From Hyphomicrobium denitrificans ATCC 51888 (GTDB taxonomy: Bacteria; Pseudomonadota; Alphaproteobacteria; Rhizobiales; Hyphomicrobiaceae), in contig NC_014313.1 of NCBI RefSeq assembly GCF_000143145.1, positions 3,558,501-3,622,500 of the forward strand: DNA of 64,000 nucleotides. The letters run 5' to 3'. The notes below the pieces were generated by a model. It was given only the letters and a program-made list of their open reading frames with translations, did not search any database and had not been told where the DNA came from. Position numbers and translations under genes: made by a program. Numbering within the stretch: the first letter of the stretch is position 1; every line of letters starts with the position of its first letter. This document shows, in pieces, positions 10,343 to 20,418 of this stretch.

Positions 10343-11038
10343 ATGGTGGCGCAGGTCGTGACTGGCGACGTTGACGAAAACGACGATCACGAGCGTGAGC
10401 TTCGATCCTACGGGCGGCGCCGGGGGCGAAAGCCGAGCGCGCGTCAGGCGGCGCTGTTGCGTGACGTGCTTCCGCGCGTCGCTGTCGATCCGCAGGCATT
10501 ACCCGAGGCAGTTCATACATGGCTCGAGATCGGCTTCGGCGGCGGCGAGCATTTGCTGGAGCAGGCGCGGCGCAATCCGCAGGCTCTGCTCATCGGCTGC
10601 GAGCCGTATGAGGATGGCGTCATCAAGGTGCTGACAGCCATCGAGGACGACGGCCTCAAAAACATCCGCGTTCACATGGGCGACGTGCGCGACGTGCTGC
10701 GTCAACTGGCGCCGGGCTCGCTCGATCGTGCGTTCGTTCTGTTTCCGGACCCGTGGCCGAAGCGGAAGCACCGAAAGCGGCGGCTGGTTAATTCTTCGTT
10801 GCTCGATCTGCTGGCGCGGGTGCTGAAGTCCAATGCCGAGCTTCGGATCGCGACAGATATCGGCGATTATGCGCGGACGATGCTCGAGGCTTTCCAGCAT
10901 GAACCGCGCTTTATTTGGCAGGCCGAAGGACCCGACGATTGGCGCGTGCAACCCGCCGACTGGGTCGAAACCAAATACGAATCCAAGGCCGCCGAGGCCG
11001 GGCGGCGACGCTATTATTTCCGCTTTTTGAGGGCCTGA
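10343..11038 (+). CDS. trmB: tRNA (guanine-N7)-methyltransferase
   Basis: A SAM-dependent methyltransferase of about 231 residues that forms m7G46 in tRNA. Motif I is LEIGFGGGEHLL. The family segment DPWPKRKHRKRRL and a C-terminal WVETKYESKA agree with TrmB. The N-terminal RSYGRRRGRK is typical of alphaproteobacterial TrmB. The frame is open back to 10247, but that part encodes the palindromic repeat, so ATG 10343 (or GTG 10358) is the probable start. No strong ribosome-binding site decides between them. Confidence 0.9.
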   Translation: MVAQVVTGDVDENDDHERELRSYGRRRGRKPSARQAALLRDVLPRVAVDPQALPEAVHTWLEIGFGGGEHLLEQARRNPQALLIGCEPYEDGVIKVLTAIEDDGLKNIRVHMGDVRDVLRQLAPGSLDRAFVLFPDPWPKRKHRKRRLVNSSLLDLLARVLKSNAELRIATDIGDYARTMLEAFQHEPRFIWQAEGPDDWRVQPADWVETKYESKAAEAGRRRYYFRFLRA

Positions 11039-11164
11039 GGGCGTTCGAGAGCCTTGCGCGTTGGCTCGACTTCGCCTATCTAGCAGTCATTCCAATAACT
11101 CGATGATCAAATTGAGAGTGGACCTCCGGGCCCGCTCCAAACGAACTTTAGCTCAGGATCGCCA

Positions 11165-11806
11165 TTGCAAGACCCGATCGCCAGCAACGCACCGCTTGAA
11201 GACAGCGGCCCTGATACGCGCCGTTTTCTGCGCGAAACGGGCGTTGCAGCCGAGGTCGCCGCAATCGTCGAACCGGTGCTCGAAGATCTGGGCTTCCGCC
11301 TGGTGCGCGTGAAAGTGCAGGGCGGCGGTGCGACGGCCGACAAGATCGTGCAGTTGATGGCGGAGCGCCCCGACGGCTCGATCACCGTTGACGACTGCGA
11401 GACGATCTCGAAGCAGGTTTCGCCGGTGCTCGATGTCGCCGATCCCGTTTCGGGTGCCTATCGCCTGGAAGTCTCATCGCCCGGTATCGATCGTCCGCTC
11501 GTTCGGCCGAGCGATTTCGAAGACTGGTCCGGTCACGAAGCCAAGATCGAATTGACCGAAGCGGTCGGCGGACGCAGAAAATTCAAAGGTATGCTCGAAG
11601 GCTTCGAGGATGGCGAAGTTCGCATCGAAGCCGATACGGGCGAGCACGGCATCCAGCATCTCGGGCTGCCGGTGCATTTGATCTCGGATGCGCGGCTGGT
11701 GCTGACGGATGAACTCATCCGCGAAGCGCTCGCCCGCGCCAAGAAACGACACTCTGACCGGCCCGGCGACGGCGCCGAACTCGACGAAGACGATCTGGAG
11801 GATTGA
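11165..11806 (+). CDS. rimP: Ribosome maturation factor RimP
   Basis: A 213-residue 30S maturation factor with the N-terminal alpha/beta domain ([12 protein letters not shown], then [17 protein letters not shown] and [14 protein letters not shown]) and a C-terminal SH3-like domain. It starts at TTG, with AGGA six bases upstream. The C-terminus is acidic ([12 protein letters not shown]). It is the first gene of the rimP-nusA-rnpM-infB operon conserved across bacteria, with a four-base gap to nusA. Confidence 0.92.
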   Translation: MQDPIASNAPLEDSGPDTRRFLRETGVAAEVAAIVEPVLEDLGFRLVRVKVQGGGATADKIVQLMAERPDGSITVDDCETISKQVSPVLDVADPVSGAYRLEVSSPGIDRPLVRPSDFEDWSGHEAKIELTEAVGGRRKFKGMLEGFEDGEVRIEADTGEHGIQHLGLPVHLISDARLVLTDELIREALARAKKRHSDRPGDGAELDEDDLED

Positions 11807-11810
11807 TCCC

Positions 11811-13442
11811 ATGGCCATGGCAGGCATCAGCGCCAACCGGCTTGAGCTTTTGCAAATTGCCGACGCTGTCGCGCGCGAGAAGACGATCGACAAGAAGATC
11901 GTCATCGAGGCGATGGAAGATGCCATCCAGAAAGCCGCCAAGTCGCGCTATGGCGCGGAGAACGATATCCGCTGCGAGATCGATCCGAAGACGGGCGAAG
12001 CGAAGCTGACGCGCGTGCTCGCCGTTGTCGAAGCCGTCGAGAACGATGCAACGCAGATCACGGTCGAAGACGCGAAGAAGCGCAACCCGGAAGCCAAAGC
12101 CGGCGACATGATCGCCGAGACTCTGCCGCCGCTGGAGTTCGGCCGCGTCGCCGCGCAGAACGCCAAGCAGGTCATCGTGCAGAAGGTGCGCGAGGCCGAG
12201 CGTGACCGGCAGTTCGCCGAGTACAAGGATCGCGTCGGCGACACCACGAACGGCACTGTTAAACGCGTCGAATATGGCAACGTCATCGTCGATCTCGGCC
12301 GCGCCGAAGGCATCATCCGCCGCGATGAAATGATCCCGCGCGAGAACGTCCGTCTCGGCGATCGCATCCGTGCTTTCATCTATGACGTGCGTCGCGAGCA
12401 GCGCGGCCCGCAGATTTTCCTGACGCGTGCGCGTCCGGAATTCATGTCGTCGCTGTTCCGCGCGGAAGTGCCGGAAATTTACGACGGCGTCGTCGAAATC
12501 AAGTCGGTCGCACGCGATCCGGGAAGCCGCGCGAAAATCGCGGTGATTTCGAAGGATTCATCGATCGATCCGGTCGGCGCTTGCGTCGGTATGCGCGGCG
12601 CGCGCGTGCAGGCGGTCGTCAACGAGCTGCAGGGCGAGAAGGTTGACATCATCCAGTGGAACCCGGATGCGGCGAGCTTCATCGTCAACGCGCTGGCGCC
12701 TGCTGAAGTCACCAAGGTCGTCCTCGACGAAGATTCCAACCGCATCGAGGTCGTCGTTCCGGAAGCGCAGCTATCGCTTGCGATCGGGCGTCGTGGCCAG
12801 AACGTGCGGCTTGCGTCGCAGCTCACGGGCTGGGACATCGACATCCTGACGGAACAGGAAGAGAGCGAGCGGCGTCAGAAGGAATTCGCGGAACGCACGC
12901 AGCTTCTCATGGATGCGCTCGACGTCGACGAAGTCATCGCGCAGCTTCTGGTGACGGAAGGCTTCGCGAGCGTCGAAGAAGTTGCTTATGTCGATATTTC
13001 GGAGATCGCCCACATCGAAGGTTTTGACGAAGGTACGGCGGAGCAGATCCAGATCCGCGCACGCGAATTCATCGAGCAGCAGGAAGCGGAGCGCGATGCG
13101 AAGCGTCGCGAACTCGGCGTTGCGGACGAGCTCGCGGAAATCCCCGGCATCAACACCGCGATGATGGTGGCGCTCGGCGAGAACGGCATCAAGACCGTCG
13201 AAGATTTCGCGGACTGCGCAACCGACGAACTCGTCGGCTGGACGGATCGCAAGAAGGACAAGGACACCGAGCCCGTCAAGCACAAGGGCTTCCTCGATGG
13301 CTTCGAGCTGTCGCGAACCGACGTCGAGAACATGATCATGGCGGCGCGCGTTCATGCCGGCTGGATCAAGGCGGAAGACCTGCAGAAGCCTGCGGAAGGC
13401 GAACCTGAAGCCGCGTCGGAAGACGCCGGCTCTCAGGGCTAA
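11811..13442 (+). CDS. nusA: Transcription termination/antitermination factor NusA
   Basis: A 543-residue RNA polymerase-binding protein. Order of domains: N-terminal domain ([20 protein letters not shown]), S1 (about 135-200), KH1/KH2 ([20 protein letters not shown] and [20 protein letters not shown]), then a C-terminal acidic repeat region with HhH-like elements ([20 protein letters not shown]). ATG 11811 has GGAGG nine bases upstream; the longer frame to 11709 lies in rimP. It modulates pausing and rho-dependent termination. Full length for Rhizobiales. Confidence 0.95.
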   Translation: MAMAGISANRLELLQIADAVAREKTIDKKIVIEAMEDAIQKAAKSRYGAENDIRCEIDPKTGEAKLTRVLAVVEAVENDATQITVEDAKKRNPEAKAGDMIAETLPPLEFGRVAAQNAKQVIVQKVREAERDRQFAEYKDRVGDTTNGTVKRVEYGNVIVDLGRAEGIIRRDEMIPRENVRLGDRIRAFIYDVRREQRGPQIFLTRARPEFMSSLFRAEVPEIYDGVVEIKSVARDPGSRAKIAVISKDSSIDPVGACVGMRGARVQAVVNELQGEKVDIIQWNPDAASFIVNALAPAEVTKVVLDEDSNRIEVVVPEAQLSLAIGRRGQNVRLASQLTGWDIDILTEQEESERRQKEFAERTQLLMDALDVDEVIAQLLVTEGFASVEEVAYVDISEIAHIEGFDEGTAEQIQIRAREFIEQQEAERDAKRRELGVADELAEIPGINTAMMVALGENGIKTVEDFADCATDELVGWTDRKKDKDTEPVKHKGFLDGFELSRTDVENMIMAARVHAGWIKAEDLQKPAEGEPEAASEDAGSQG

Positions 13443-13471
13443 GGGAATGTTCGGAGGAGCAGACAGCGCGC

Positions 13472-14155
13472 GTGATGGTAGAGCGGCAAGACCAGCCAGC
13501 GTCGGACCGGGGCGACAACGCCACCGGATCCGAGCGCATGTGCGCCGTCTCGCGGCAAAGCCTTGATCCGCGCTTTCTGATCCGGTTCGTGCTGTCGCCT
13601 GACAGCACCGTCGTCCCCGATCTCGAACGCCGCTTGCCCGGGCGCGGCGTCTGGGTCGGCTGCGACCGTCGGCTTGTTGAAAAAGCCGTCAAAGCCAATA
13701 CGTTCGCGAAGAGCCTGAAGACGCGTGCCGAGGCTTCATCTGACCTCGCCGAGCGTGTCGATGGCCTGATGGTTAAGCGCCTCATGGGCACGCTTTCGCT
13801 CGCAAATAAGGCGGGTTTGGCGGTGTCGGGCTTCGAGAAAGTCTCGGCGGCTTTGGACAAGGGACCTGTGGCTGTGGTGCTGCACGGGGCAGAGGCGTCG
13901 GCAGACGGGCGGTCCAAGATCGACCGGAAATTTAAGGCTATTCAAGGTTCTCGGGGGCTCACTGCAGCGATTGTCGATGTTCTGACGATCGATCAAATGA
14001 GCTTGGCTATTGGCCGCGGAAGTGTGGTACATGCTGCCCTCACACCCGGAGGCCTGTCGGATCGGTTTCTCGAGGAAGCGGAGCGCCTGACGCGTTACCG
14101 GTCCTCGGCGACAGAGACCGGCAATGGATTTTCTGAAACGCAAAGCGAAGGCTGA
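13472..14155 (+). CDS. ylxR: RnpM/YlxR (DUF448) protein fused to an L7Ae-like domain
   Basis: A 227-residue protein. The DUF448/YlxR domain (about 20-100) has RMCAVSRQ and GRGVWVGCDR. The following part (KRLMGTLSLANKAGLAVSGF onward) resembles an L7Ae/YlxQ-like RNA-binding fold, as is usual for the alphaproteobacterial version. YlxR has been reported to modulate RNase P in Firmicutes (RnpM). Its position between nusA and infB is the defining context. ATG 13472 is the apparent start, although the ribosome-binding site is weak. Confidence 0.85.
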   Translation: MMVERQDQPASDRGDNATGSERMCAVSRQSLDPRFLIRFVLSPDSTVVPDLERRLPGRGVWVGCDRRLVEKAVKANTFAKSLKTRAEASSDLAERVDGLMVKRLMGTLSLANKAGLAVSGFEKVSAALDKGPVAVVLHGAEASADGRSKIDRKFKAIQGSRGLTAAIVDVLTIDQMSLAIGRGSVVHAALTPGGLSDRFLEEAERLTRYRSSATETGNGFSETQSEG

Positions 14156-14166
14156 ACGGATAACGC

Positions 14167-16893
14167 ATGACGGATTCGAACGACCAGACCGATAAGACCA
14201 TTCGCGTTGGAGCGCGCAAGCCGCTGTCGCTGCAGCGAACGGTCGAGTCTGGGCATGTGCGGCAGAACTTCAGCCACGGGCGATCGAAGTCTGTCGTCGT
14301 CGAGAAGAAGAAGACGCGGCGCTTCGGATCCGGGCCTGAAGGTGAAGCTGCGCCGGGTCCGGCGCCGGCTGAAGCACCTCCGCCTCCGGTAAGAGCGCCG
14401 TCCGCTCCGGCGCCGCGACAGCAAGCATCAAATCCAGCGCAGGCACGCACACTTTCGACCGAAGAGCGCGCGGCACGCGAACGCGCACTCGCTGCTGCGC
14501 GTGCGGAAAGCACGACGCGTGTCGAAGCAGAGCCCGTTCGTTTCGAACCGGTGCGTCCGCCCGAGCCCGAGCCGCGCGTCGAAGAAGCGCCAGTACAGAG
14601 CGCTCCGCCCGCTGCTGCGCCGCCTGCTGCAACGAAGCCGGCTGAAGCTTCGCCTGCGCCTGTCGCTCGCGAGACGACACCTCCCGCGCCGCGTGAGCGT
14701 CGTGACAACAATTCGCCGTCGTCGCGCGATGGCGGCCGTCCGCCTTATCAAAGACAGGGCGCTCGCCCGACCGGCAACACGGCCTACATGCCGCGTGAGG
14801 CCGGACGCCCGCGCGAGATCGAACTGCCGGTGCCACCGCGCCGCGGTGCGGCTCCCGCCGATGCGACGACGATCGAGAAGCCGGTTCGTCCGGCGCGGCC
14901 CGTGGTTGCCGCCCGCGAACAGGTGGAAGAAGACGATAGCCGCAAGCGCGGTCCCGGCGGCGCCAAGGTGCCGCGTCCTGCCGTCAAGACGAATGACGAT
15001 GGCCGCCAGCGCCAGAAGCTGACGATCACGAACTTCGATCGTGAAGCTCAGGTTCGCTCGCTCGCCTCGCTGAAGCGTAAGCGCGAGAAGGAAAAGCTGA
15101 AGGCCATGGGCATTCAGCAGCCGCGCGAGAAAATCGCTCGCGAGGTCGTCATTCCGGAAGCGATCACGATCCAGGAACTGTCGAACCGCATGGCGGAGCG
15201 CGCCGTCGATCTCATCAAGTATTTGATGCAGCAAGGCGCGATGCATAAAATTACCGACGTGCTCGATGCCGACACGGCGGAACTCATCGTGCAGGAATTC
15301 GGCCATACGTCGAAGCGCGTTTCGGAAGCCGACGTCGAAATCGGTTTCGTCGGCGATGTCGATGCCGACGATGCGGCGCTCGAGTCGCGTGCTCCCGTCG
15401 TCACGATCATGGGTCACGTCGACCACGGCAAGACGTCGCTGCTCGATGCGATCCGGTCCGCAAACGTCGTTGCGGGCGAAGCCGGCGGCATCACGCAGCA
15501 TATCGGCGCGTATCAGGTCAAAGCCTCGAACGGCGACAAGATCACGTTCATCGATACGCCGGGCCACGAAGCGTTCACCGCCATGCGTGCGCGCGGCGCC
15601 AAGGTGACGGACATCGTCGTTCTGGTCGTTGCGGCCGACGACGGCGTCATGCCGCAGACGGTCGAGGCGATCAATCACGCCAAGGCCGCGAAGGTTCCGA
15701 TCATCGTTGCGATCAACAAGATCGACAAGCCGCAGGCCGATCCTAATCGCGTGCGTACCGATCTCCTCTCGCAGGAAATCGTTGTCGAAAGCATGGGTGG
15801 CGAAACGCTCGAAGTGCCGGTGTCGGCGCTGAAGCGGACGAACCTCGATAAGCTGCTAGAAGCCATTCACCTGCAGGCCGAAATCCTCGACCTCAAGGCG
15901 AACGCGGCGCGCACCGCCGAAGGTATCGTCATCGAAGCGAAGCTCGAGCGCGGACGTGGTCCCGTCGGCACGGTTCTCGTTCAGCGCGGCACGCTGCATG
16001 TCGGCGACATCATCGTCGCCGGTACGGCTTGGGGCCGCGTCAGAGCGCTGCTCGACGATCACGGCGCGAACATCGATACGGCCGGGCCGTCGGTGCCGGT
16101 CGAGGTGCTGGGCTTCGACGCCGCTCCGGAAGCGGGTGATCAATTCGCCGTCGTCGAGAACGAAGCGCGTGCGCGCGAGCTGACGGATTATCGCGTCCGC
16201 AAGCGCCGCGAGACGCTGGGTTCAGCGGGCTCGAAGAGCACGCTCGAGCAGATGATGCAGCAGCTCAAGGACGCCGAGCGCAAGGAATTCCCGCTTGTCG
16301 TCAAGGGCGACGTGCAGGGTTCGGTCGAAGCGATCGCGGGAGCGCTGCGCAAGGTCGGCAACGACGAAGTCGAAGCGCGCCTCGTGCATTCGGGCGTCGG
16401 TGGCATCACCGAGTCGGATATCGCTCTTGCGGCGGCATCGAAGGCCGTCGTCATCGGCTTCAACGTCCGCGCCAATGCACAGGCGAAACAGGCGGCCGAT
16501 AACCAGGGCATCGAAATCCGGTACTACAACATCATCTACGATCTCGTCGATGAAGTGAAAGCGGCGATGTCGGGTCTTCTCGCTCCGACGAAGCGCGAGG
16601 TGTTCCTCGGCTACGCGTCCATCAAGCAGGTCTTCAACATTTCGAAGGTCGGCAAGGTCGCGGGCTGCCAGGTCACCGAGGGCAAGGTCGAACGCGGCGC
16701 CAAGGTTCGTCTGCTGCGCGACAATGTCGTCATTCACGAGGGCACGCTTGCAATCCTGAAGCGCTTCAAGGACGACGTGAAAGAAGTCGTCGCGGGCCAG
16801 GAATGCGGCATGTCGTTCGCGAACTATCAGGACATTCGCGAAGGCGATCAGATCGAGTGCTTCCAGGTCGAAACGATCGCTAGAAGTTTGTAG
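14167..16893 (+). CDS. infB: Translation initiation factor IF-2
   Basis: A 908-residue GTPase that positions fMet-tRNA on the 30S subunit. The N-terminal IF2-associated segment ([18 protein letters not shown]) is alphaproteobacterial. A long Ala/Pro/Arg/Glu-rich linker follows (about 60-290). The G domain begins with GHVDHGKT at 416-423, then DTPGHEAF and NKID, and the C-terminal IF2 domains follow. The linker is low complexity, as usual. It starts 11 bases after the rnpM stop. Confidence 0.97.
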   Translation: MTDSNDQTDKTIRVGARKPLSLQRTVESGHVRQNFSHGRSKSVVVEKKKTRRFGSGPEGEAAPGPAPAEAPPPPVRAPSAPAPRQQASNPAQARTLSTEERAARERALAAARAESTTRVEAEPVRFEPVRPPEPEPRVEEAPVQSAPPAAAPPAATKPAEASPAPVARETTPPAPRERRDNNSPSSRDGGRPPYQRQGARPTGNTAYMPREAGRPREIELPVPPRRGAAPADATTIEKPVRPARPVVAAREQVEEDDSRKRGPGGAKVPRPAVKTNDDGRQRQKLTITNFDREAQVRSLASLKRKREKEKLKAMGIQQPREKIAREVVIPEAITIQELSNRMAERAVDLIKYLMQQGAMHKITDVLDADTAELIVQEFGHTSKRVSEADVEIGFVGDVDADDAALESRAPVVTIMGHVDHGKTSLLDAIRSANVVAGEAGGITQHIGAYQVKASNGDKITFIDTPGHEAFTAMRARGAKVTDIVVLVVAADDGVMPQTVEAINHAKAAKVPIIVAINKIDKPQADPNRVRTDLLSQEIVVESMGGETLEVPVSALKRTNLDKLLEAIHLQAEILDLKANAARTAEGIVIEAKLERGRGPVGTVLVQRGTLHVGDIIVAGTAWGRVRALLDDHGANIDTAGPSVPVEVLGFDAAPEAGDQFAVVENEARARELTDYRVRKRRETLGSAGSKSTLEQMMQQLKDAERKEFPLVVKGDVQGSVEAIAGALRKVGNDEVEARLVHSGVGGITESDIALAAASKAVVIGFNVRANAQAKQAADNQGIEIRYYNIIYDLVDEVKAAMSGLLAPTKREVFLGYASIKQVFNISKVGKVAGCQVTEGKVERGAKVRLLRDNVVIHEGTLAILKRFKDDVKEVVAGQECGMSFANYQDIREGDQIECFQVETIARSL

Positions 16894-16911
16894 TCGCTCA
16901 CGCGGGCTATT

Positions 16912-16933
16912 CCGTGCGTTGTGAAACGCACGG
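16912..16933 (+). terminator. Hairpin after infB (no T-run)
   Basis: A perfect 9-bp stem, CCGTGCGTT paired with AACGCACGG around GTGA, sits 18 bases after the infB stop. There is no T-tract, so it may attenuate or protect the 3' end rather than terminate. The downstream rbfA-truB genes need either read-through or a new promoter. Confidence 0.45.
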
Positions 16934-17018
16934 GCCTGCCCAGCGAGGGCGTCGCTTGCGAAGCGGCCGGTCGCCTATTCGCGCCGAAGTTTGTATGATC
17001 TGAGATAAGAGGCCGAGC

Positions 17019-17588
17019 GTGGTTCAAGTCCGCGGCGGTCGGAAGATGACAGAAGCGATCGAGTTACCCCTCAAATTATCGTTCCGGCTGACGCGCGCTG
17101 ATATCGCGGCGTACGAAAACTTGCCGCGCGAGTTTTCGCGAGGGAGCGTGCTCGCGTTTTTTGCCGTGTTTTTCGTCTTGGGCGCCGCGCTTGGAGCGTT
17201 CGAGGATGAACTCGGCGCACTTGTTCCGCAATCATTGGCGGACTACCGCCATATCGTGCTGGTCGTCGCGGCAGCGGTCATAGCGTACGCCATGATTACG
17301 CTGGTGTTGACGCTGCGCACGAACTGGCGCATCGCGCGCGCAAAGCTGCCGTCCGACGAGACCGGGATCGATGTGTCAGAAGCGGGACTTCGGGTCACGA
17401 ACGGCGCTTCTGTTCGAGATTTCGGCTGGGCTCTCATCGCGAAAGTGATCGAGACAGCGGATCACGTTTTTTTATGTCTGACGCCGCGAACGGCGCTCAT
17501 CGTGCCGCTCAGGGCGTTCGCATCGCGCGACGACAAGACTGCCTTCGCCGATTTATCCGAGCGGTTGTCTCGCGGCGCCGAGGCTTGA
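17019..17588 (+). CDS. YcxB-like two-helix membrane protein
   Basis: A 189-residue protein. Two hydrophobic segments (about 45-63 and 82-100) are followed by a C-terminal YcxB-like domain, recognised by [20 protein letters not shown] and [19 protein letters not shown]. The function of the family is unknown. GTG 17019 has AGAGG six bases before it; an ATG at 17046 would shorten it by nine residues and has a ribosome-binding site too close to the start. It lies between infB and rbfA, where most Rhizobiales have no gene, and it is not obviously related to translation. Confidence 0.7.
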   Translation: MVQVRGGRKMTEAIELPLKLSFRLTRADIAAYENLPREFSRGSVLAFFAVFFVLGAALGAFEDELGALVPQSLADYRHIVLVVAAAVIAYAMITLVLTLRTNWRIARAKLPSDETGIDVSEAGLRVTNGASVRDFGWALIAKVIETADHVFLCLTPRTALIVPLRAFASRDDKTAFADLSERLSRGAEA

Positions 17589-17602
17589 AGAAGGATCTGG
17601 CC

Positions 17603-18001
17603 ATGCGATCAAAACACAAAACCCTTCCGTCGAAAGCGCCGTCGCAGCGCATGCTGCGTGTCGGCGAACTCATCCGGCACAAGATTGCCGAGATGCTGTC
17701 GCGCGGCGAAATTCACGACGACGTGCTCGCCTCGCACGTCATCACGATTCCGGAAGTGCGGCTGTCGCCTGATCTGAAACTCGCAACCGTGTACGTGATG
17801 CCGCTCGGCGGCAACGACGTGAAGCCGGTGATCGAGGCGCTGACGCGCAACAAGAAATACATTCGCGCCGAGGTCGCGCATACGCTCAATCTTCGGTACG
17901 CGCCGGATCTCAGATTTCGCGAGGACGAGACGTTCGAAGAGGCAACGCGCATCGACCGGTTGCTCGATAGCGAAAAAGTACGACGGGATACGGGGAAATA
18001 A
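17603..18001 (+). CDS. rbfA: Ribosome-binding factor A
   Basis: A 132-residue RbfA with a KH-like fold. The family segments are [20 protein letters not shown] and [20 protein letters not shown], followed by [20 protein letters not shown]. It binds free 30S subunits and is needed for 16S maturation. ATG 17603 is preferred: AAGGA lies eight bases upstream, and the longer frame from 17474 overlaps the preceding gene. It is followed five bases later by truB. Confidence 0.95.
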   Translation: MRSKHKTLPSKAPSQRMLRVGELIRHKIAEMLSRGEIHDDVLASHVITIPEVRLSPDLKLATVYVMPLGGNDVKPVIEALTRNKKYIRAEVAHTLNLRYAPDLRFREDETFEEATRIDRLLDSEKVRRDTGK

Positions 18002-18006
18002 GATCG

Positions 18007-18927
18007 ATGGGACGCCGCAAAAAGGGATCACCGGTTCATGGCTGGCTGGTGCTCGACAAGCCTCAGAACATGACGTCGACGCAGGCCGTCGGCATCGTCC
18101 GGCGCGTTTTCAATGCGCAGAAGGCAGGGCATTCGGGAACGCTCGATCCGCTGGCCACAGGCATTCTGCCGATCGCACTCGGGGAGGCGACGAAGACCGT
18201 TTCGTTCGCGGTCGATGGCGAGAAGGCGTATCGCTTCACGGTGCGCTGGGGCGCTGAAACCGAAACGGACGATACCGAAGGCGCGATTGCGAACACCAGC
18301 GATCAGCGTCCGGATCGGGCAAGCATCGAAGCATTGCTGCCGCAGTTTCACGGCGAGATCATGCAGGTGCCGCCGGCCTATTCGGCGATCAAGGTCGACG
18401 GAGCGCGGGCTTACGATCTCGCGCGTGACGGCGAAACGGTCGTGCTCAATGCGCGTCCGGTTTTCATCGATAGTCTGCAACTCGTCGATATGCCGGATGC
18501 GGCGACGAGCGTGTTCGAGGCGCGTTGCGGCAAGGGAACGTATGTGCGTGCGCTGGCGCGCGACATGGGCCGTCTGCTCGGCTGCTACGGTCACGTCATC
18601 GCTTTGCGGCGAACGCAGGTCGGTCCGTTCGACGAAGCCATCGCGGTTGCGATGGATGATTTGAAGGCGGCATCGGATGCAAACGATCCCGAGCAGTTGT
18701 TGCGCTTTCTGCAACCCGTCGAAGCGGCGCTCGCCGATTTGCCGGAGCTGCTCGTGTCGCAAAGCGACGCGGCAAGTCTCGCACGCGGGCAGACGGTGTT
18801 GATCCGGGGACGGGACGCACCGATCCTTTCGGGACCGGCTTATGCAACGTCCAAAGGGCGTCTGATCGCGCTCGGTGAACTTGCCAAAGGCGCGCTGCAT
18901 CCGACGCGCGTGTTTAATCTCGGCTGA
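18007..18927 (+). CDS. truB: tRNA pseudouridine(55) synthase TruB
   Basis: A 306-residue TruB that converts U55 in the T-loop of tRNA. The catalytic aspartate is D47 in GHSGTLDPLATG, preceded by HGWLVLDKPQNMTST. A C-terminal PUA-like region (about 245-305) is present. It sits five bases after rbfA, as in most Proteobacteria. Confidence 0.95.
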   Translation: MGRRKKGSPVHGWLVLDKPQNMTSTQAVGIVRRVFNAQKAGHSGTLDPLATGILPIALGEATKTVSFAVDGEKAYRFTVRWGAETETDDTEGAIANTSDQRPDRASIEALLPQFHGEIMQVPPAYSAIKVDGARAYDLARDGETVVLNARPVFIDSLQLVDMPDAATSVFEARCGKGTYVRALARDMGRLLGCYGHVIALRRTQVGPFDEAIAVAMDDLKAASDANDPEQLLRFLQPVEAALADLPELLVSQSDAASLARGQTVLIRGRDAPILSGPAYATSKGRLIALGELAKGALHPTRVFNLG

Positions 18928-18958
18928 ATAATCCTCGCCCCAAAGGAGATTGCCTGGT

Positions 18959-19783
18959 TTGTGCGGAGATGCGGACCTCCAGCATTATCTCCATGAATGG
19001 GACCTTGCTCCGGACGGCGCCGGGATTTTAACGCGCACCGCGAAGCTGCTTCCGGTTCGTCACCGTGATCATCCGGCAATGCTGCGCGTCGCGTTGACGG
19101 CGGAGGCGGCCGAAGGCGCGGCGTTGATGCTCTGGTGGCAAGGTCAAGGTGCGGCGCGCGTTTTTGCAGCCGATGACAAGGCTCTCCTGCTCGAACGTGC
19201 GACGGGTGCGCGAAGCCTTCTCGCGATGTCACAAGGCGAGCAAGACGTCGAAGCTACGCGCATTCTCTGTGACGTGATTGCCGAACTCCATGCGTCGCGC
19301 CGTGCGCCTGCGCCGCAGCTGACGTCGTTGCAAGAATGGTTCGAGCCGCTTCTTGCCTCTGCTCACCTCACCGATCAGCTCGCACGTTCGGCGGCAATGG
19401 CGCGAAAGCTACTGGCCGAGCCGCAAGACGTCGTGGCGCTGCATGGCGACGTCCACCACGAGAATGTTCTCGACTTCGGCCCGCGCGGCTGGCTCGCCAT
19501 CGATCCCAAAGGACTCTGGGGAGAGCGCGGGTTCGATTACGCGAATATTTTCTGCAATCCCGACATCGAACACCCGGAGCCGGCCGTTGCCGTAAGGACG
19601 GACATTTTTCATCGGCGGCTTGCGACCGTCGGCGCGGCCGCGGGCCTCGATCGCCGTCGGCTGCTCGACTGGATCGTGGCGTGGGCCGGCCTTTCGGCAA
19701 GCTGGATCATCGCGGATGGCGACGACCCTGGCGTCGACATGGCGGTGCTATCGCTGGCGCTCGCTTGCTCAGATGCGACCTAA
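18959..19783 (+). CDS. APH(6)/hydroxyurea-type phosphotransferase (streptomycin 6-kinase-like)
   Basis: A kinase of about 274 residues from the aminoglycoside/hydroxyurea phosphotransferase group. The catalytic loop is HGDVHHENVL (H162, D164) and the metal-binding segment is AIDPKGLWGE (D182), followed by DYANIFCNPD. This ordering (HGDxHHxNVL, then WLAIDPKG) is that of streptomycin 6-kinases. The start is probably TTG 18959, ten bases after AAAGGAG; TTG 18950 is too close to it. It lies between truB and rpsO on the same strand, in a run of ribosomal genes. Real substrate unknown; resistance should not be assumed. Confidence 0.75.
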   Translation: MCGDADLQHYLHEWDLAPDGAGILTRTAKLLPVRHRDHPAMLRVALTAEAAEGAALMLWWQGQGAARVFAADDKALLLERATGARSLLAMSQGEQDVEATRILCDVIAELHASRRAPAPQLTSLQEWFEPLLASAHLTDQLARSAAMARKLLAEPQDVVALHGDVHHENVLDFGPRGWLAIDPKGLWGERGFDYANIFCNPDIEHPEPAVAVRTDIFHRRLATVGAAAGLDRRRLLDWIVAWAGLSASWIIADGDDPGVDMAVLSLALACSDAT

Positions 19784-19822
19784 ATAATTGAAATATAATA
19801 AAAATTAAAAGTGTCAGGGCAT

Positions 19823-19851
19823 CTCGCAACTGCGCGGGTTTCGTGTATAAG
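19823..19851 (+). promoter_or_regulatory. Candidate promoter for rpsO
   Basis: A TATAAG hexamer (19846-19851) lies about 115 bases before the rpsO start, preceded by an unusually A/T-rich block at 19783-19812 that could act as an UP element. The -35 position (about 19823-19828, CTCGCA) is poor. This 180-base gap is the natural place for an rpsO-pnp promoter, but the call is weak. Confidence 0.3.
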
Positions 19852-19965
19852 TAGCGCCACCGCGCGGGGTGCTCGCACTCTCGCGCGGCTTTCATTTGCG
19901 ACCCCGCTGGACGACATCCCGGCCGTGGCCGCTTTTTTCACACTCCAATTCGAAAGGAGCTACCG

Positions 19966-20247
19966 ATGTCGCAGATCGCACCTCACCGCCGTGAGGCGAA
20001 AACGGCTGTCATCAAGGGCAACGCGACGAAGTCCAACGACACCGGCTCGCCGGAAGTCCAGATCGCAGTGCTGACGCATCGCATCAACGAGCTGACCGAG
20101 CATTTCAAGCTGCACAAGAAAGACAATCACTCGCGTCGCGGGCTGCTGAAGATGGTCAGCCAGCGCCGTCAGCTGCTCGACTACGTGAAGAGCAAGGACA
20201 ACGCGCGTTATCAGAAGATCATCGAAAAGCACGGTATTCGCCGCTAA
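19966..20247 (+). CDS. rpsO: 30S ribosomal protein S15
   Basis: A 93-residue uS15. The diagnostic stretches are [20 protein letters not shown] and [20 protein letters not shown], ending in [13 protein letters not shown]. It is slightly longer at the N-terminus than the common 89 residues. GAAAGGAG lies seven bases before ATG. It binds 16S rRNA helices h20-h22 early in assembly. It is paired with pnp, as in E. coli. Confidence 0.97.
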   Translation: MSQIAPHRREAKTAVIKGNATKSNDTGSPEVQIAVLTHRINELTEHFKLHKKDNHSRRGLLKMVSQRRQLLDYVKSKDNARYQKIIEKHGIRR

Positions 20248-20318
20248 GCCGCGAAGTCGCTTCGCGCTCAAGACGGGGCCATACATGGCCAAACGCGCAA
20301 CGATCTAGAGAAGAGAGC

Positions 20319-20343
20319 CGTCGGCGCCCTTGGGGTGCCGGCG
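20319..20343 (+). promoter_or_regulatory. Hairpin in the rpsO-pnp intergenic leader
   Basis: An 11-bp stem (CGTCGGCGCCC with GGGTGCCGGCG, two G-T pairs) and loop TTG lies 75 bases before the pnp ATG. In E. coli a leader hairpin at this position is cut by RNase III and mediates PNPase autocontrol. Equivalence here is inference from location and stem length. Confidence 0.45.
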
Positions 20344-20418
20344 CAATAGGTGTTCGTCTGGCATGAGGCCGGCGAGCAAGTCCGACCGAACAGAAAAAGC
20401 GAAAACGAAAGATCCAAC

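Noticed and set aside
14428..15678. Minus-strand frame of 416 codons over infB
   Set aside because: Shadow of infB; composition is dominated by Arg, Asp and His with no motif.
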